DNA of 22,980 nucleotides from UBA2227 sp036677505 (GTDB taxonomy: Bacteria > Bacillota_I > Bacilli_A > Erysipelotrichales > Erysipelotrichaceae): contig JAVBWK010000024.1 in assembly GCA_036677505.1 (NCBI GenBank), positions 1-22,980 on the forward strand, in the 5' to 3' direction. A model generated the notes under the pieces. It had not been told where the DNA came from. It worked only from the letters and a program-made list of their open reading frames with translations, and ran no database searches. Both the position numbers and the translations under genes were made by a program. This document shows positions 21,881 through 22,980 of the stretch, piece after piece (the stretch's first letter is position 1; each line of letters starts with the position of its first letter).

Positions 21881-22867
21881 ATGTTTTCAAAACACGTTGG
21901 AATAGATTTAGGAACAGCAAATATGTTGATTTATGTCAAGGGCGAGGGCATCGTATTGGACGAACCTTCCGTCGTAGCATTAGAAGCTGATTCAAAAAAG
22001 TGTCTTGCTGTAGGGCAAGAAGCGAAAGATATGCTGGGCCGTACACCGGGAAGAATCCTGGCCATCCGCCCGTTAAAAGATGGTGTTATCGCTGATTTCG
22101 AAGTCACTGAAATCATGCTTCAATATTTTATTAAGAAATTGAAACTGAAAGGCATGTTTTCGCGTCCGACTATATTGATTTGCTGTCCGTCGAATATTAC
22201 ATCCGTTGAGCGCAATGCTATCCGTGATGCAGCTTATCGTGCCGGAGCAAAGCGGGTTTATATTGAAGAAGAGCCGAAAGTTGCCGCTATCGGAGCCGGT
22301 TTGGATATTTCAAAACCGAGCGGATCGATGGTTTTGGATATCGGTGGCGGTACGACTGATGTTGCTATTTTATCGTTGGGCGATATCGTTACCAGCACTT
22401 CGCTGAAGGTTGCGGGCGATAAGATGGATCGTGATATCATTAAATATGTCAAAGACTCGTATAAGCTGTTGATTGGTGATCGCACCGGTGAGGAAATCAA
22501 AAAACGTATCGGTACCGCATGGCGCGGATCAAGAGCAGATACAATGGAAGTTTCCGGACGCGACCTGGTGACCGGTCTTCCTCATACCATTACATTAAAC
22601 TCAGAGGAAACGGAATTGGCTATGCGTGAAAGTCTTCAGGATATCGTGCGTGCCTGCCGGACGGTGTTGGAACAGACGCCTCCCGAACTATCAGCGGATA
22701 TCGTTACCCGCGGAATCGTGCTTACCGGTGGCGGAGCATTACTTAAAGGCATCGATCAGCTGCTGATGAATGAGTTAAACATTCCGGTGTATGTTGCTGA
22801 GAATGCCTTGCGCTGTGTTGCGGAAGGTACGGGCATTATGCTGGAAAACCTGCATCTGGTAAAATAA
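21881..22867 (+). CDS. mbl: MreB-like cell-shape protein Mbl
   Basis: A 328-aa bacterial actin. GIDLGTAN (phosphate 1), VLDIGGGTTDVAILSLG (phosphate 2) and VLTGGGALLKGID (adenosine site) define the MreB fold. Segments such as LICCPSNITSVE, EEEPKVAAIGAG and TPPELSADI agree best, from memory, with B. subtilis Mbl rather than MreB. It forms filaments under the membrane that guide lateral wall synthesis and control LytE-type hydrolases. ATG 21881 has GGGAGG before it; the longer frame from 21857 lacks a ribosome site. It is transcribed alone, with its own promoter and terminator. spoIID/spoIIID, which precede mbl in Bacillus, are absent here. Confidence 0.93.
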   Translation: MFSKHVGIDLGTANMLIYVKGEGIVLDEPSVVALEADSKKCLAVGQEAKDMLGRTPGRILAIRPLKDGVIADFEVTEIMLQYFIKKLKLKGMFSRPTILICCPSNITSVERNAIRDAAYRAGAKRVYIEEEPKVAAIGAGLDISKPSGSMVLDIGGGTTDVAILSLGDIVTSTSLKVAGDKMDRDIIKYVKDSYKLLIGDRTGEEIKKRIGTAWRGSRADTMEVSGRDLVTGLPHTITLNSEETELAMRESLQDIVRACRTVLEQTPPELSADIVTRGIVLTGGGALLKGIDQLLMNELNIPVYVAENALRCVAEGTGIMLENLHLVK

Positions 22868-22918
22868 GGCTCTAAGTCAAATGTTGGGGTAAACACCCTA
22901 TAGACGATGAGATGAATA

Positions 22919-22948
22919 GGAATTCCTACACATAGGAGTTCCTTTTTT
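22919..22948 (+). terminator. mbl terminator
   Basis: A 10-bp stem (22919-22928 with 22933-22942, one G-T pair) with loop CACA and six Ts. It lies 51 nt after the stop. A small GGGT/ACCC hairpin (22887-22898) precedes it. Bases 22949-22980 show no identifiable feature. Confidence 0.8.
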
Positions 22949-22980
22949 ATTGAAAGGACAAGAGAATACGGGTTCTGAAT

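Noticed and set aside
22887..22898. GGGT/ACCC hairpin after mbl as the terminator
   Set aside because: Only four pairs and no T-run; the strong terminator is 20 nt further on.

Overview
The window looks like a chromosomal housekeeping region of a low-to-mid-GC Bacillota. Gene order follows the Bacillus subtilis blocks murAB–rpmE–tdk–prfA–prmC, ywlC–rpiB–glyA–upp–atp operon, and ywzB–mbl. Base composition (GC in the mid-40s by eye), the AmmeMemoRadiSam genes and the single mbl suggest an Erysipelotrichia- or Clostridia-like lineage; this placement is inference, as no rRNA or marker search was possible. All complete genes are on the + strand. No tRNA, rRNA, CRISPR array, insertion sequence or prophage was seen.

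Layout. (1) 1-205: edge region with two hairpins, the murA promoter, and a possible divergent gene leaving the left edge. (2) 206-3055: murA, an unrecognised 157-aa protein and a lone PTS IIC permease. An intrinsic terminator overlaps the 3' end of the 157-aa gene and abuts the IIC ribosome site, and a consensus-like promoter lies inside the upstream gene. (3) 3067-6635: a fused MEMO1-AMMECR1 protein, its radical SAM partner, a full-length Sua5-type threonylcarbamoyl-AMP synthase, and rpmE with a hairpin leader. (4) about 6650-11158: tdk, a MATE exporter, prfA and prmC, then a RelBE-like toxin-antitoxin pair with possible operator repeats. (5) 11182-20921: a tightly packed probable operon of a YrdC-RpiB fusion, glyA, upp and the nine F1Fo ATP synthase genes atpZ-I-B-E-F-H-A-G-D-C (atpZ and atpI are accessory). 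(6) 20944-21809: a CPBP-family membrane protease and a YwzB/DUF1146 protein. (7) 21840-22948: mbl with its own promoter and terminator. The last 30 bases show nothing I can assign.

How it works together. murA, mbl and possibly the IIC permease concern the envelope. prfA/prmC, rpmE and the YrdC proteins concern translation and tRNA modification. tdk, upp, glyA and rpiB feed nucleotide, one-carbon and pentose metabolism, and the atp genes supply energy.

The points most worth following up are the in-frame YrdC-RpiB fusion that keeps an internal ribosome site, the AmmeMemoRadiSam module with a cysteine-rich tail out of frame behind the radical SAM gene, a sodium-type ion-binding signature in the ATP synthase c subunit, and the terminator/promoter arrangement before the PTS gene. 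I did not find a clearly new multi-gene system. The AmmeMemoRadiSam genes are the best candidate for biology that is conserved but unexplained.
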